From Asaia platycodi JCM 25414 (GTDB taxonomy: Bacteria; Pseudomonadota; Alphaproteobacteria; Acetobacterales; Acetobacteraceae): a stretch of DNA of 64,000 nt. The notes under the pieces are model-generated. The model saw only the letters and a program-made list of their open reading frames with translations. It ran no database searches and had not been told where the DNA came from. The position numbers and the translations under genes were made by a program. This document shows, piece by piece, positions 10,877 to 23,224 of this stretch (position 1 is the first letter of the stretch; every line of letters begins with the position of its first letter). The DNA lies in the NCBI RefSeq assembly GCF_000614545.1, contig NZ_BAKW01000008.1, positions 51,475 to 115,474 on the forward strand. The letters run 5' to 3'.

Positions 10877-11593
10877 ATGGGTAATCGGGTGCAGAGTCTT
10901 TTCGCATCGATAGGGCTTGCAGCTCTTATTGGCGGCTTTACAGGTGCGGCCTCGGCCGCAACGACACTGCCAGCCGATACCGTCCTGCCCGGTAATTGCG
11001 TGTTCGATCTTGCCAGTTTGCCGCGCTTCTCCGGCAAGATAGAGCGCCTGCTGCCCGGCACCCAGGGAGATGCCGTTGGTGCCCTTCTGACGGATGGCAC
11101 CGAAGTCGAAATGCCGCCTGGTCTCGCCGCGCAGGACCATCATCTGCGTGCAGGGGTCACGCTCGTCGTAAAGGGATTGGTCGCGCCGTCACTGCATCTG
11201 GTGCGTGCCTTCGCGCTGAGTGGAAAGGCGGATCTCTGCGCTTCTCCGATGCCCGAGTTGGTCACTTCAGCGCCCCCAGCCAATGCAGAGGGTCGTATTG
11301 TGAGGTTGCTTCATGATGGTGACGGCGCTCTTAACGGCGCGGTGCTGAACAACGGCACTGTGTTACGCGTACCCGCCTCTGGCGCACGCACCAGTTTTCT
11401 GACTCTAGGGGCGCCTATCTATGCCGATGGCTATGGTTATCAGACCGCTTTCGGCAAGCTGGTAGTGGCTCGTCGTCTCGGGCCGGATCGGTTGCAGGCA
11501 GTTCATGTTTCCGACGAGCCGCTCATTCCGCGTGGTGCTCCACCGGGCTCTGCCGGTTACGATCAGATCGACGCGCCTGGCGGCGGGGAATAG
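10877..11593 (+). CDS. Exported protein of unknown function with two internal repeats
   Basis: This 238-residue protein has an AGGAGG ribosome site just upstream and a signal peptide ending near AASAA (about residue 28). After cleavage it carries two similar segments: about residues 51-80 (GKIERLLPGTQGDAVGALLTDGTEV) and about 139-166 (GRIVRLLHDGDGALNGAVL). Each has the pattern G-x-I-x-R-L-L, then G-A-x-L-x-(D/N)-G-T, and probably forms a small beta-barrel unit. Four-strand OB-like folds are possible, but this is inference. It follows purH by 34 bases and may be cotranscribed with it. A perfect hairpin follows the stop. I do not recognise a named family. Confidence 0.7.
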   Translation: MGNRVQSLFASIGLAALIGGFTGAASAATTLPADTVLPGNCVFDLASLPRFSGKIERLLPGTQGDAVGALLTDGTEVEMPPGLAAQDHHLRAGVTLVVKGLVAPSLHLVRAFALSGKADLCASPMPELVTSAPPANAEGRIVRLLHDGDGALNGAVLNNGTVLRVPASGARTSFLTLGAPIYADGYGYQTAFGKLVVARRLGPDRLQAVHVSDEPLIPRGAPPGSAGYDQIDAPGGGE

Positions 11594-11601
11594 GGTTGAA
11601 A

Positions 11602-11629
11602 ATACCCCGCCCTATCTTGGGCGGGGTAT
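11602..11629. terminator. Bidirectional terminator between convergent genes
   Basis: A perfect 11-base-pair stem (ATACCCCGCCC, 11602-11612, with GGGCGGGGTAT, 11619-11629) and a six-base loop lie between the convergent exported-protein gene and the epimerase gene. The AT-rich ends of the stem give a short A tract and T tract on the two sides. It very likely ends transcription in both directions. Confidence 0.8.
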
Positions 11630-11635
11630 CTCGAT

Positions 11636-12892
11636 TCAGACGATGTCTGATTCGCGCAATGCCAGAGTGAGGCAGGGCGAGAGCGGGAGAATGGGCGCGA
11701 CCGTAGCCTGAAACGCGTGATAGAGATCGGCTTTGTCAGGATAGACCTCGGCCGAGATACGTCCCTGTGCATCGACCTCGTTACGCCAGCCGCCATGTTC
11801 CTGGTCGATCAGCGTCTCAGCGATATAATCCCAGAGTTTGCGGTACCATGTTTCATAGGCGGGGCTCCCCGTTCGTTTGAGAAGGTTGACCGCAGCAGTG
11901 ACGGCTTCGGCCTGCACCCAATGCGCACGTACCGTCACATGCGGTTTGTGATCCCAGTCTATCGTATAGATCATGCCCGGCCTGCCATCAGGCGCCCAGC
12001 CGTAACGCAGGGCAGCATCGAGCAGTGCCCGCGAATCATGCAGCATCCATCCGGGGGCAACGCCCTCGCGGCGCAGGAGGGCGGCTTCGACCTTGACCGT
12101 CAGATGCGCCCATTCTGCGAAGTGCCCCGGTGTCATGCCGTAGGGACGCAATGAATCCGTTGGCTTGTCTTTGTTGTAGTCGCGCAGCAGCACCCAGTCG
12201 CGGCTGAAATGCTCGGGCATGCAATAGTCGTGACTGCCCGCAATCTCGTGCACGAAGCGATGGACGATGCGATGGGCGCGCTTGAGCCATTCATCATTGC
12301 CGGTGATGTCTGCAAGAGCGAGGCAGGCCTCGGTCGAGTGCATGTTCGCGTTCGCCCCGCGATAATCTTCCTCATCGCTCCAGTTACGCGCGAAGCTCTC
12401 GCGCATGACGCCTTCTTCTTCCGACCAGTAATGCGTCTCTAGAATTTCGGTGGCGAGGGAGAGGAGTTTCTCGCCCCCCTCGACGCCGAGCAGCGTTGCA
12501 GAGGACCCGGCGAGCGCGACGAAAGCGTGCAGATAGGCCTGCTTTCGATTATCAGGCGCCGAGGGCGTTTCGAACCAGCCGCCATGATCCTTGTCATGAA
12601 GCGGGCCGAGCAGGGCGGCGACGCCATGGCGCACCAGCGGCAGACAACCGGGAATGCCCTGCAAGGTCGCCATCGAGAACGCATGGACCATACGAGCCGT
12701 CAGAATGCCGTCCGGCTGGGCATCATTGGGCAGGGAGCCGTCACGCCCCAGAGCGCCGAAGCCACCCTCCATGCGCGAGGCCTGGGCAAAACGCAGGAGA
12801 CGACGCCCTTCAGCGGCGAGCCAGAGGCGATGGGCAGAGCGTCGGACCCAGCTTGTTTCGGGCAGGAGCATGGGGGAGAGGAGATCGGTCAT
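11636..12892 (-). CDS. AGE-family sugar epimerase/isomerase (YihS-like)
   Basis: An alpha/alpha-barrel protein of about 418 residues in the N-acylglucosamine 2-epimerase family. This family includes mannose isomerase, YihS and cellobiose 2-epimerase, which interconvert aldoses and ketoses or C2 epimers in the cytoplasm. Visible family segments are RMVHAFSMA, DHGGWFET, KQAYLHAFVALA, NANMHSTEA, WVQAEAV and EHGGWRNE, with the conserved His and Trp residues that line the sugar pocket. I prefer the ATG at 12892 (MTDLLSPML), which has an AGGA site eight bases upstream, over an in-frame start 36 bases earlier. The gene is single, divergent from the glycosyltransferase. The exact sugar cannot be inferred. 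Confidence 0.82.
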   Translation of the reverse strand: MTDLLSPMLLPETSWVRRSAHRLWLAAEGRRLLRFAQASRMEGGFGALGRDGSLPNDAQPDGILTARMVHAFSMATLQGIPGCLPLVRHGVAALLGPLHDKDHGGWFETPSAPDNRKQAYLHAFVALAGSSATLLGVEGGEKLLSLATEILETHYWSEEEGVMRESFARNWSDEEDYRGANANMHSTEACLALADITGNDEWLKRAHRIVHRFVHEIAGSHDYCMPEHFSRDWVLLRDYNKDKPTDSLRPYGMTPGHFAEWAHLTVKVEAALLRREGVAPGWMLHDSRALLDAALRYGWAPDGRPGMIYTIDWDHKPHVTVRAHWVQAEAVTAAVNLLKRTGSPAYETWYRKLWDYIAETLIDQEHGGWRNEVDAQGRISAEVYPDKADLYHAFQATVAPILPLSPCLTLALRESDIV

Positions 12893-13142
12893 TGTGCCAT
12901 CCTGTCGAGTAATCGTTTTGATCAACACGCAGGGAGAGGGACGGGGTTGCGATTTAGCTGTGTGATTGCCGTGCTTCCGCCTCGCACGGGTTATTTACCA
13001 TCAATAAGTCACAAGAATTCACTGTCGCTCTTGAAGGGGTAAACTTAAGATGGGCAATGCTGCACCAGCGAAGCAAAAATTTTTGGCCCGAGAATATCGG
13101 GTCGACTCAAGGACCACAGACTAGAAGAGTCTCTCGAGCAGG

Positions 13143-14637
13143 ATGATCAGAAGAACAATGCCGCCGTCAAAATCTGCCAATGCTCAGGATCTCGCGAGCT
13201 TCGGCAAGCTTCCTCTTGCCGTCGCCCGAAACAAGGGTATCTGGCCGCGGCCAAGCCATCAGCATGTCCTGGTCGCGTGTGCCCGTTGGGAGACCGATAG
13301 CGTTGTCGAATGGCTCGGCTATCATCGGTCGATCGGTTTCGATCACGTCTATCTTTACTGCAATGACGATGATCCCTCGGCGCTCTACGAAGCGTGATGC
13401 CCTTCATGCAGGGGTCTACGCCCTTTGTGACCTTTCATCATTATCGCTACCAGGGCGAGCAGTTGCAGATGTATCGCCATTTCCTCAGGCATTATGCCCA
13501 TGAGACGAAATGGCTGATGTTTCTCGATCTGGACGAGTTTGTCTGCCTGCCCGGCAGCAATGATATTGCCAGCGTCAGCGCCCGTTTCGGAGCGGACCAC
13601 GACGCCATTTATCTTAACTGGTGCGGTTACGGTCATTCAGGCCACAGCAAGAGACCCGGAAACGGCATCCTGCGCAATTACACGAAGCGTGAAATCGGGG
13701 CGTCGCCTTTCACCAAGATTCTGGCCAAGACGGGGGCCGTTTCCTACCGCTTGTCCTATGATAACCCTTTGGTCGCCATCCATCACGATCTCTTCGCTTT
13801 GGGCGCGCCTTTGCGCGCCTGCAATATGCTCGGTGAGTCGATGGAGGGATATTATGAGAATTTCCCCGCTAATGCCTGGGCATTTCTGAATGCCGATAAC
13901 CGACGTGTGAGGCTGGTCGAGGCAGGGTATGTTGCTCACTTCAACATCCGTTCGGATCAGGATTTTGCCCGACGGGTCGAGCGCGGTTGCAAGGGCGATT
14001 TCGGCGCACAGGTTCATTGGCGTGAGAGAAACGCCGATGAGCGCAAAGCCTACCACGCCGACACCAACGCCGTGACCGATCTCTATCTGAGCGAATACTG
14101 GAAGTCGCTCATAGGCAAGGGCATCGAGACGACCCTCATTCCGGGCTCGATCTGGCCGTTACTGTCTGTCGGCAAGCGCGCAACGCAAAGTTCTACCCTC
14201 CATGACGGATCACGCGACGAAGATGCCTGTCGCGCCGTTTCCGGTCGCCTGACAGGCGCCCGCAGCACCATACCGCGCTGGGCGACAATCCCTGGTGGAT
14301 GGTCGATCTGGGTGCGCTCAGCCATATTCATGAGATCATGATCTTCAACCGCCTTGATGGCGTGCTGGAGCGGCTGTCAAGCTTCAAGGTTGAAGTGTCG
14401 CATGACCGTTTTTTCTGGAATACGATTATCGACCGTCGGAATGGCCCGGTTTTTGGTGGTCTCGATGGCACGCCATTCGACTGGCGCGACGAAGCGGGGG
14501 TTCTGGGGCGCTTCGTGCGTGTGACCGTGCCGGGTACGCAGGTCTATCTTCAGACTGACCAGATCGAGATTTATGGGCGACCGTTTTCGATTGCCGAGTT
14601 CGAGAAGCAGCGCAAGCCGAGCGCGGCCCTGACCTGA
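13143..14637 (+). CDS. Glycosyltransferase with C-terminal discoidin (F5/8 type C) domain, frame broken
   Basis: The N-terminal half resembles GT92/DUF23- and GT2-like transferases. It has an early KGIWPRP segment, ACARWETDSVVEWLGYHRSIGFDHVYLYCND (an acceptor or donor-binding strand) and LMFLDLDEFV, a DxD-type metal and nucleotide-sugar site. The C-terminal 140 residues match a discoidin or galactose-binding fold: ATQSSTL, then HTALGDNPWWMVDLGALSHIHEI, NRLDGVLERLSSFKVEVS. Two one-base losses, near 13395 (EAVMPF) and near 14255 (GAPQHHTAL), split the gene into three frames. The repaired product is about 498 residues. No signal peptide or membrane helix is obvious, so it is likely cytoplasmic or peripheral and could act in exopolysaccharide synthesis. 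Confidence 0.8.
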
Positions 14638-14655
14638 TTGCGCGATACCCGTACC

Positions 14656-14685
14656 GTGTCGTCCGTCCATACGGAGGGGCGACAC
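14656..14685 (+). terminator. Hairpin after glycosyltransferase gene
   Basis: GTGTCGTCCGTCC (14656-14668) pairs with GGAGGGGCGACAC (14673-14685) over 13 positions with one mismatch and an ATAC loop, 18 bases after the stop. There is no T run, so termination is likely but not proven. Confidence 0.55.
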
Positions 14686-14743
14686 GCCACGACGCTTCAC
14701 CTATAGTCGGGCCGATTTTTGCCCGTTATTTCTTCTACGCTCC

Positions 14744-14771
14744 CTTGGCATTCGAATAAACGCTCCCATCT
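14744..14771 (+). promoter_or_regulatory. Sigma-32 type heat-shock promoter of clpB
   Basis: CTTG at 14744-14747 is followed after exactly 17 bases by CCCATCT at 14765-14771. The alphaproteobacterial RpoH pattern is CTTG-N17/18-CYTATNT, so there is one mismatch in the -10 part. It lies about 90 bases upstream of the clpB start, the right place for heat-shock control of this chaperone. No CIRCE element is present. Confidence 0.65.
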
Positions 14772-14860
14772 TCAAATCATGACATTGCGAGGACTGCCAT
14801 AACGGGGTTCGCGCCGTCGCAACTGGCCGCCTTCACGGGGCATAGGAGCATTGCGAAATC

Positions 14861-17464
14861 ATGAATATTGAGAAATTTACCGAACGAAGCCGCGGGTTTC
14901 TTCAGGCGGCATCAACGATTGCCTTGCGTGATTACCATCAGCAGCTGACGCCTGAGCATCTGCTCAAAGCCCTGCTCGATGACCCTGAAGGCGCTGCCTC
15001 GGGTCTTATTCGCGCCGCAGGTGGCGATCCCGAAATCGTGCGAAAGGCGAATGACGCCGCGCTTGCTCGGCTGCCAAAGGTGCAGGGTGGTGGCGCTGGT
15101 CAGCCACAGGCAACACCCGATCTCGTGCGTGCGCTCGATACCGCCGAGCAGGATGCCCAGCGTTCGGGTGACAGTTTTGTCGCGCAGGACAGGCTCCTTG
15201 TTGCGCTTGCTGGAACCAAATCAGCGGCAGGACAGGCTCTGACGGAAGGCAAAGCAGACGCCAAGGCGCTCGAACGTGCTGTTGTCCAGCTACGCAAGGG
15301 CCGGGTGGTTGATAGTGCGAATGCTGAAGCCGGTTTCGATGCACTCAAGAAATATGCACGCGACGTCACGGCTGTGGCGCAGTCTGGCAAACTCGACCCG
15401 GTGATCGGGCGTGACGAGGAAATTCGCCGCGCCATTCAGGTCCTGGCTCGCCGTACCAAGAACAACCCTGTACTGATCGGTGAGCCGGGTGTGGGCAAGA
15501 CGGCCATCGTCGAAGGTCTGGCCCTGCGCATCGTCAATGGCGATGTGCCCGAGGCACTGCGCAACAAGAAGCTGCTTTCTCTCGACATGGGGGCGCTCGT
15601 CGCCGGAGCAAAATATCGCGGGGAGTTCGAGGAACGCCTAAAGGCGGTTCTGAAAGAGATCGAGAGCGCCGAAGGGCAGGTGATTCTGTTCATCGACGAG
15701 ATGCATACGCTTGTCGGCGCGGGGCGCTCCGATGGCGCCATGGATGCCTCGAACCTCATCAAGCCTGAGCTTGCGCGCGGTGTGTTGCACTGCATTGGTG
15801 CGACGACACTGGATGAATATCGCAAATATATCGAAAAGGATGCGGCGCTTGCCCGTCGTTTCCAGCCGGTCTTCGTCGGTGAGCCCTCGGTTGCCGACAC
15901 GATCTCGATCCTGCGTGGCATCAAGGAGAAATACGAGCTGCATCACGGTGTGCGGATTACCGATGGCGCGCTCGTTGCGGCCGCCACCCTCTCCAACCGC
16001 TACATCACCGATCGTTTTCTCCCCGACAAGGCGATCGATCTGATGGATGAGGCGGCGAGCCGCCTGCGCATGCAGATAGACAGCAAGCCTGAGGCGCTGG
16101 ACGAACTCGACAGGCGCATCATCCAGCTCAAGATCGAGCGCGAAGCGATCCGCAAGGAAGATGACAGTGCGAGCCGCGAGCGTCTGGTAAAACTTGAGGT
16201 CGAACTGGCTGATCTGCAGGAACAGTCCGATACGCTGGGTGCTGCGTGGCATGCGGAGAAGGATCGCGTCAACGCGATCCAGAAGCTCAAGGAGCAGCTC
16301 GACCATGCCCGCTCAGAAGTCGAAGTCGCCCAGCGCAAGGGCGATCTCGGCAAGGCGTCTGAGCTTATGTATGCGACCATCCCCGGTCTTGAACGCCAGA
16401 TCGAGGAAGCCCAGCAGCGTGAACAGAAGGAGGCCGATCAGGCCGGTCTGTTCAGCGAGGCCGTGACCGATCAGGGCATTGCTTCCGTCGTTTCGCGCTG
16501 GACCGGTGTGCCGGTGGACCGGATGCTCGAAGGCGAGCGTGCCAAGCTGGTACGTATGGAAGACTCGTTGCGTGAACGCGTGGTGGGTCAGGAGCCCGCG
16601 CTCAAGGCCGTGTCGAATGCCGTTCGTCGCGCGCGCGCCGGGTTGCAGGACCCCAATCGTCCGATCGGCTCTTTCCTGTTCCTTGGTCCGACCGGCGTGG
16701 GCAAGACAGAGCTCGCCAAGGCGCTCGCCCAGTTCCTGTTCGACGACGATCGCGCCATGCTGCGCGTCGATATGAGCGAGTTCATGGAGAAGCACGCGGT
16801 GTCTCGCCTGGTAGGCGCGCCTCCGGGCTATGTCGGTTATGAGGAGGGCGGTGTGCTGACCGAGGCCGTGCGTCGCAGGCCGTATCAGGTGATCCTGTTT
16901 GACGAAGTCGAGAAGGCTCATGAAGATGTTTTCAACATCCTGCTGCAGGTGCTGGATGACGGGCGACTGACCGATGGTCAGGGTCGTGTGGTCGATTTCC
17001 GCAACACGATCATTATCCTGACGTCGAATCTGGGTTCGGATATCCTGGCCAACCAGCCGGATGGTGAAACGACCGATCTGGTTCAGGCGCAGGTCATGGC
17101 GGTCGTGCGTAATCACTTCCGTCCTGAATTCCTTAACCGACTGGATGAGATCGTTCTTTTCTCGCGCCTGCAGCGTGTCGACATGAATCGTATCGTTGCG
17201 ATTCAGCTCACGCGACTGCGTAGCCTGCTTGAAGAGCGTAAGATCACGCTCGATCTGGATCAGGCAGCCGATGACTGGCTGTCTGAGGCTGGCTATGATC
17301 CGGTCTATGGCGCCCGTCCGCTTAAGAGGGTCATCCAGCGTAGCCTGCAGAACACGCTGGCCGGGCTTATTCTTGATGGTTCGGTTCTCGATGGCCAGAC
17401 TGTGCATGTCTCGGCCAACGACAGGGGACTGGTCATCAACGGCCAGCAGGCCGATTTCGACTGA
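14861..17464 (+). CDS. clpB: ATP-dependent disaggregase chaperone ClpB
   Basis: This 867-residue Hsp100 protein is intact. It has the Clp N-terminal domain (1-145, beginning [15 protein letters not shown]) and a first AAA+ module with Walker A GEPGVGKT (about 206) and Walker [11 protein letters not shown] long charged middle domain (about 400-530) forms the ClpB coiled coil, which distinguishes it from ClpA. The second AAA+ module has Walker A GPTGVGKT (about 608), Walker [12 protein letters not shown] and sensor-2 GARPLKR. It threads aggregated proteins through a hexameric pore with DnaK help. An AGGAG site precedes the ATG. It is transcribed alone, from an RpoH-type promoter to a strong terminator. 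Confidence 0.98.
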   Translation: MNIEKFTERSRGFLQAASTIALRDYHQQLTPEHLLKALLDDPEGAASGLIRAAGGDPEIVRKANDAALARLPKVQGGGAGQPQATPDLVRALDTAEQDAQRSGDSFVAQDRLLVALAGTKSAAGQALTEGKADAKALERAVVQLRKGRVVDSANAEAGFDALKKYARDVTAVAQSGKLDPVIGRDEEIRRAIQVLARRTKNNPVLIGEPGVGKTAIVEGLALRIVNGDVPEALRNKKLLSLDMGALVAGAKYRGEFEERLKAVLKEIESAEGQVILFIDEMHTLVGAGRSDGAMDASNLIKPELARGVLHCIGATTLDEYRKYIEKDAALARRFQPVFVGEPSVADTISILRGIKEKYELHHGVRITDGALVAAATLSNRYITDRFLPDKAIDLMDEAASRLRMQIDSKPEALDELDRRIIQLKIEREAIRKEDDSASRERLVKLEVELADLQEQSDTLGAAWHAEKDRVNAIQKLKEQLDHARSEVEVAQRKGDLGKASELMYATIPGLERQIEEAQQREQKEADQAGLFSEAVTDQGIASVVSRWTGVPVDRMLEGERAKLVRMEDSLRERVVGQEPALKAVSNAVRRARAGLQDPNRPIGSFLFLGPTGVGKTELAKALAQFLFDDDRAMLRVDMSEFMEKHAVSRLVGAPPGYVGYEEGGVLTEAVRRRPYQVILFDEVEKAHEDVFNILLQVLDDGRLTDGQGRVVDFRNTIIILTSNLGSDILANQPDGETTDLVQAQVMAVVRNHFRPEFLNRLDEIVLFSRLQRVDMNRIVAIQLTRLRSLLEERKITLDLDQAADDWLSEAGYDPVYGARPLKRVIQRSLQNTLAGLILDGSVLDGQTVHVSANDRGLVINGQQADFD

Positions 17465-17797
17465 CGGTGCACCACGCCCCCGATGTCATTCGGCAGCGGT
17501 GGAGTGATTGAAGAAGGCGTGAGATCTCAGGGTCTCACGCTCTTTTTCTGACCGTCATCCAGGCCGGCTCTTCCCCCGGATCTCCTGACGCGGCGCGCGC
17601 TAGGCCTTATCGAGATGGGGCAGGAGACCATTTGTTGACCGCCAGAGCGCTCGGATCTTGATACGCGCCCGTTATCAGGGGAAGATAAAGGAGCTCAGGA
17701 ACCGGATTGCGCAAAAGGCTGCGCCGCAACGCCCTAGCGGTAGAGGGGCAGACCGGTTATGTTAGGCGCTTGTTGCGAGTAGGAGCGTCACGCCAGC
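17465..17797 (+). other. clpB-gyrB intergenic region
   Basis: A 333-base gap. The first 85 bases hold a clear intrinsic terminator of clpB; the rest must contain the gyrB promoter. I see no coding frame, repeat or clear operator. The gyrB ribosome site AGGAG is at about 17780. Confidence 0.5.
17518..17548 (+). terminator. Intrinsic terminator of clpB
   Basis: CGTGAGA (17518-17524) pairs with TCTCACG (17533-17539) around an eight-base loop and is followed by a T-rich run, CTCTTTTTCT. This is a classical intrinsic terminator 54 bases after the clpB stop. Confidence 0.8.
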
Positions 17798-21073
<3,276 letters not shown>

Positions 21074-21078
21074 GTCGC

Positions 21079-21753
21079 TCAGTTCGGGCGTGACAGATCG
21101 TAGATCAGACGCGGTAGCTCTGCGACGCAACCGGCAATCGCCGTGGCATGTGCTGCCATGCTGCGGTCGCCATAGCCCCAGCTTGCGAAAAGCGAGGGCA
21201 TCGGTACGCCCATAGCGGCCCTGATATCGTTCTGATGGTCGCCAATCATGATGGCGCGCGTCGGCTCACCACCAATCAGGCGCACGGTCTTGCGAATATG
21301 ATCGGGATCGGGCTTGCGCGTGGGAAAACTGTCGCCACCGCCAATGGCGTCGATCAGCGGGGCGATACCCAGCTGTTCGGCAATCGCCTGAGCGGCCTTG
21401 ACCGGCTTGTTCGTGCAGATCACGCAGGCAATGCCTCGTTCACGCAGTGTCTCCAGTATTTTCACCGTATCGGGGAAGAGCCGGGTCTTCTGCGTCGCAC
21501 GGGGCTCGTAGATGTCGAGAAAGCGCCTGGTCGCTTCGTCTCGGTCGATCCTCTTCTCATCGCCGCCATAAATGAGCAGGCGGTCGACGAGACGACGTAC
21601 CCCGTCGCCGATCATGGCCCTGACGGCCGCTTCATCCGGAGATGGAAGATCGTAGGATTTCAACAATTCCGCGCCGCTTTCGGCAAGGTCTGGCAGGCTG
21701 TCGATGAGCGTGCCATCCAGATCGAAAACAGCGGTTTTGATTTCGGTGCTCAA
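21079..21753 (-). CDS. gph: HAD phosphatase, phosphoglycolate phosphatase-like
   Basis: A HAD-superfamily hydrolase that should remove phosphate from 2-phosphoglycolate or a similar small metabolite. Motif I is FDLDGTLIDS (nucleophile and acid Asp), motif II is CTNKP, motif III Lys lies in RKPDPDH and motif IV is MIGDHQNDIRAA. A cap domain lies between motifs I and II. I favour the TTG start at 21753 because AAGGGAAAC lies just upstream; an in-frame ATG 42 bases earlier is the alternative. It is divergent from glmU. Substrate assignment is by family resemblance only. Confidence 0.82.
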   Translation of the reverse strand: MSTEIKTAVFDLDGTLIDSLPDLAESGAELLKSYDLPSPDEAAVRAMIGDGVRRLVDRLLIYGGDEKRIDRDEATRRFLDIYEPRATQKTRLFPDTVKILETLRERGIACVICTNKPVKAAQAIAEQLGIAPLIDAIGGGDSFPTRKPDPDHIRKTVRLIGGEPTRAIMIGDHQNDIRAAMGVPMPSLFASWGYGDRSMAAHATAIAGCVAELPRLIYDLSRPN

Positions 21754-21857
21754 CGAAGTTTCCCTTTGATCGAAGGCGGATGCAATAATCGGCAACCGGA
21801 AGTGACAGCGGTGGCGTTTGACAGGGCTCGGCTGGGTTGGCTACGCCACGTAATGAT

Positions 21858-23224
21858 ATGACATCACTTTCCTTTTCCGACGGCCAGACCGTCCGCCATC
21901 ACAAACCCACGACTGCCGTCATCCTGGCTGCCGGCCTCGGAACGCGCATGCGCTCATCGCTTCCGAAGGCGCTGCATCCGCTTGGCGGGCGCCCGATGAT
22001 TGCCCATCTGATCGAAACGGCCAGATCTGTTTTTGATCGTATCATTGTGGTGGTCGGCCCCGATATGGCAGTGCTTGAAAAAGCTGCGTCTCCTTGGCCC
22101 TGCGTCGTGCAGACGGACCGTCTCGGCACGGGGCACGCGGCGCGTATGGCAGAGGATTTTTTCGGCGAGGGCGATGTTGCGATCCTTTACGCCGATAACC
22201 CGCTTATTACCGCCGAAACCATGCGTGCCCTGCTCACGACACGCCGCCAGGAGGGTACGTCACTGGCGTTACTGGCCATGCGCCCCGCTGAGCCAGGTCG
22301 CTATGGACGTGTAATCGAGCGCGATGGCTGCGTGCAGGAAATCGTGGAATGGAAAGACGCCACAGAGGCTCAGCGCGCTGTCACCCTGTGCAATGCGGGT
22401 GTGCTGTGTGCCGACTCTGCCGATCTGAGGCGCTGGCTCGGTGCGTTGCGCAACGAAAACGCCCAGGGTGAATATTATCTGACAGATGTGGTGGCACAGG
22501 CAGCCTCAGAGGCGAGCGTACATCATGTCGAGGCCCCGGCAGAGGAACTGGCGGGTATCAATTCGCGTGCCGAGCTTGCCGTGGCAGAGGCCAGTCTGCA
22601 AAAGCGCCTTCGTCTGGCTGCGATGGAGGCAGGGGTAACCCTCGTCGCACCCGAGACGGTATTTTTCAGCACCGACACGCTGCTTGAGGCCGACGTTGTC
22701 GTCGAGCCCAATGTCGTGTTTGGACCCGGTGTGACGGTGCGTAGCGGCGCGCGTATCAGGGCGTTCAGCCACCTTGAGGGTTGTGTTGTCGGTAGCGACG
22801 CCTTGATTGGTCCCTATGCCCGCCTGCGCCCCGGTACGACATGCGGCAAGGGCGCGCATGTCGGCAATTTCGTTGAACTCAAGGCGACACAGCTGGGCGA
22901 TGGGGCCAAGGCCAATCACCTGTCCTATCTGGGCGACAGCAGCATCGGTGCACGCACGAATGTCGGCGCAGGAACCATCACCTGTAATTATGACGGTTTC
23001 TTCAAGCATCGTACCGTGATCGGTGAGAACGTGTTTGTGGGTTCTGACGCCATTCTGGTGGCGCCGGTCACGATCGGTGACGATGCCCTGATCGCGGCAG
23101 GAAGCGTGATTACCGAGGATGTGGAGCCCGGCGCGCTTGCCCTGGGCCGGTCAAGGCAGACGAATAAACAGGAGCGCGGGCGCATGATCAGTGACTCGCT
23201 GCGCGCAAAGAAGGAACAGGCTGA
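21858..23224 (+). CDS. glmU: Bifunctional GlmU (GlcNAc-1-P uridylyltransferase/GlcN-1-P acetyltransferase)
   Basis: It makes UDP-N-acetylglucosamine for peptidoglycan and lipopolysaccharide. The N-terminal pyrophosphorylase domain has LAAGLGTRMRSSLPKALHPLGG (residues about 23-45). The C-terminal left-handed beta-helix acetyltransferase has repeated hexapeptides and GTITCNYDG. The end is disturbed: the frame runs on to 23312 inside glmS, but a TGA at 23222-23224 in the neighbouring frame, just after RAKKEQA, gives the usual end. It would overlap the glmS ATG as TGATG. Loss of one base just before 23222 explains this. ATG 21858 is preferred over the upstream TTG at 21837. Confidence 0.93.
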
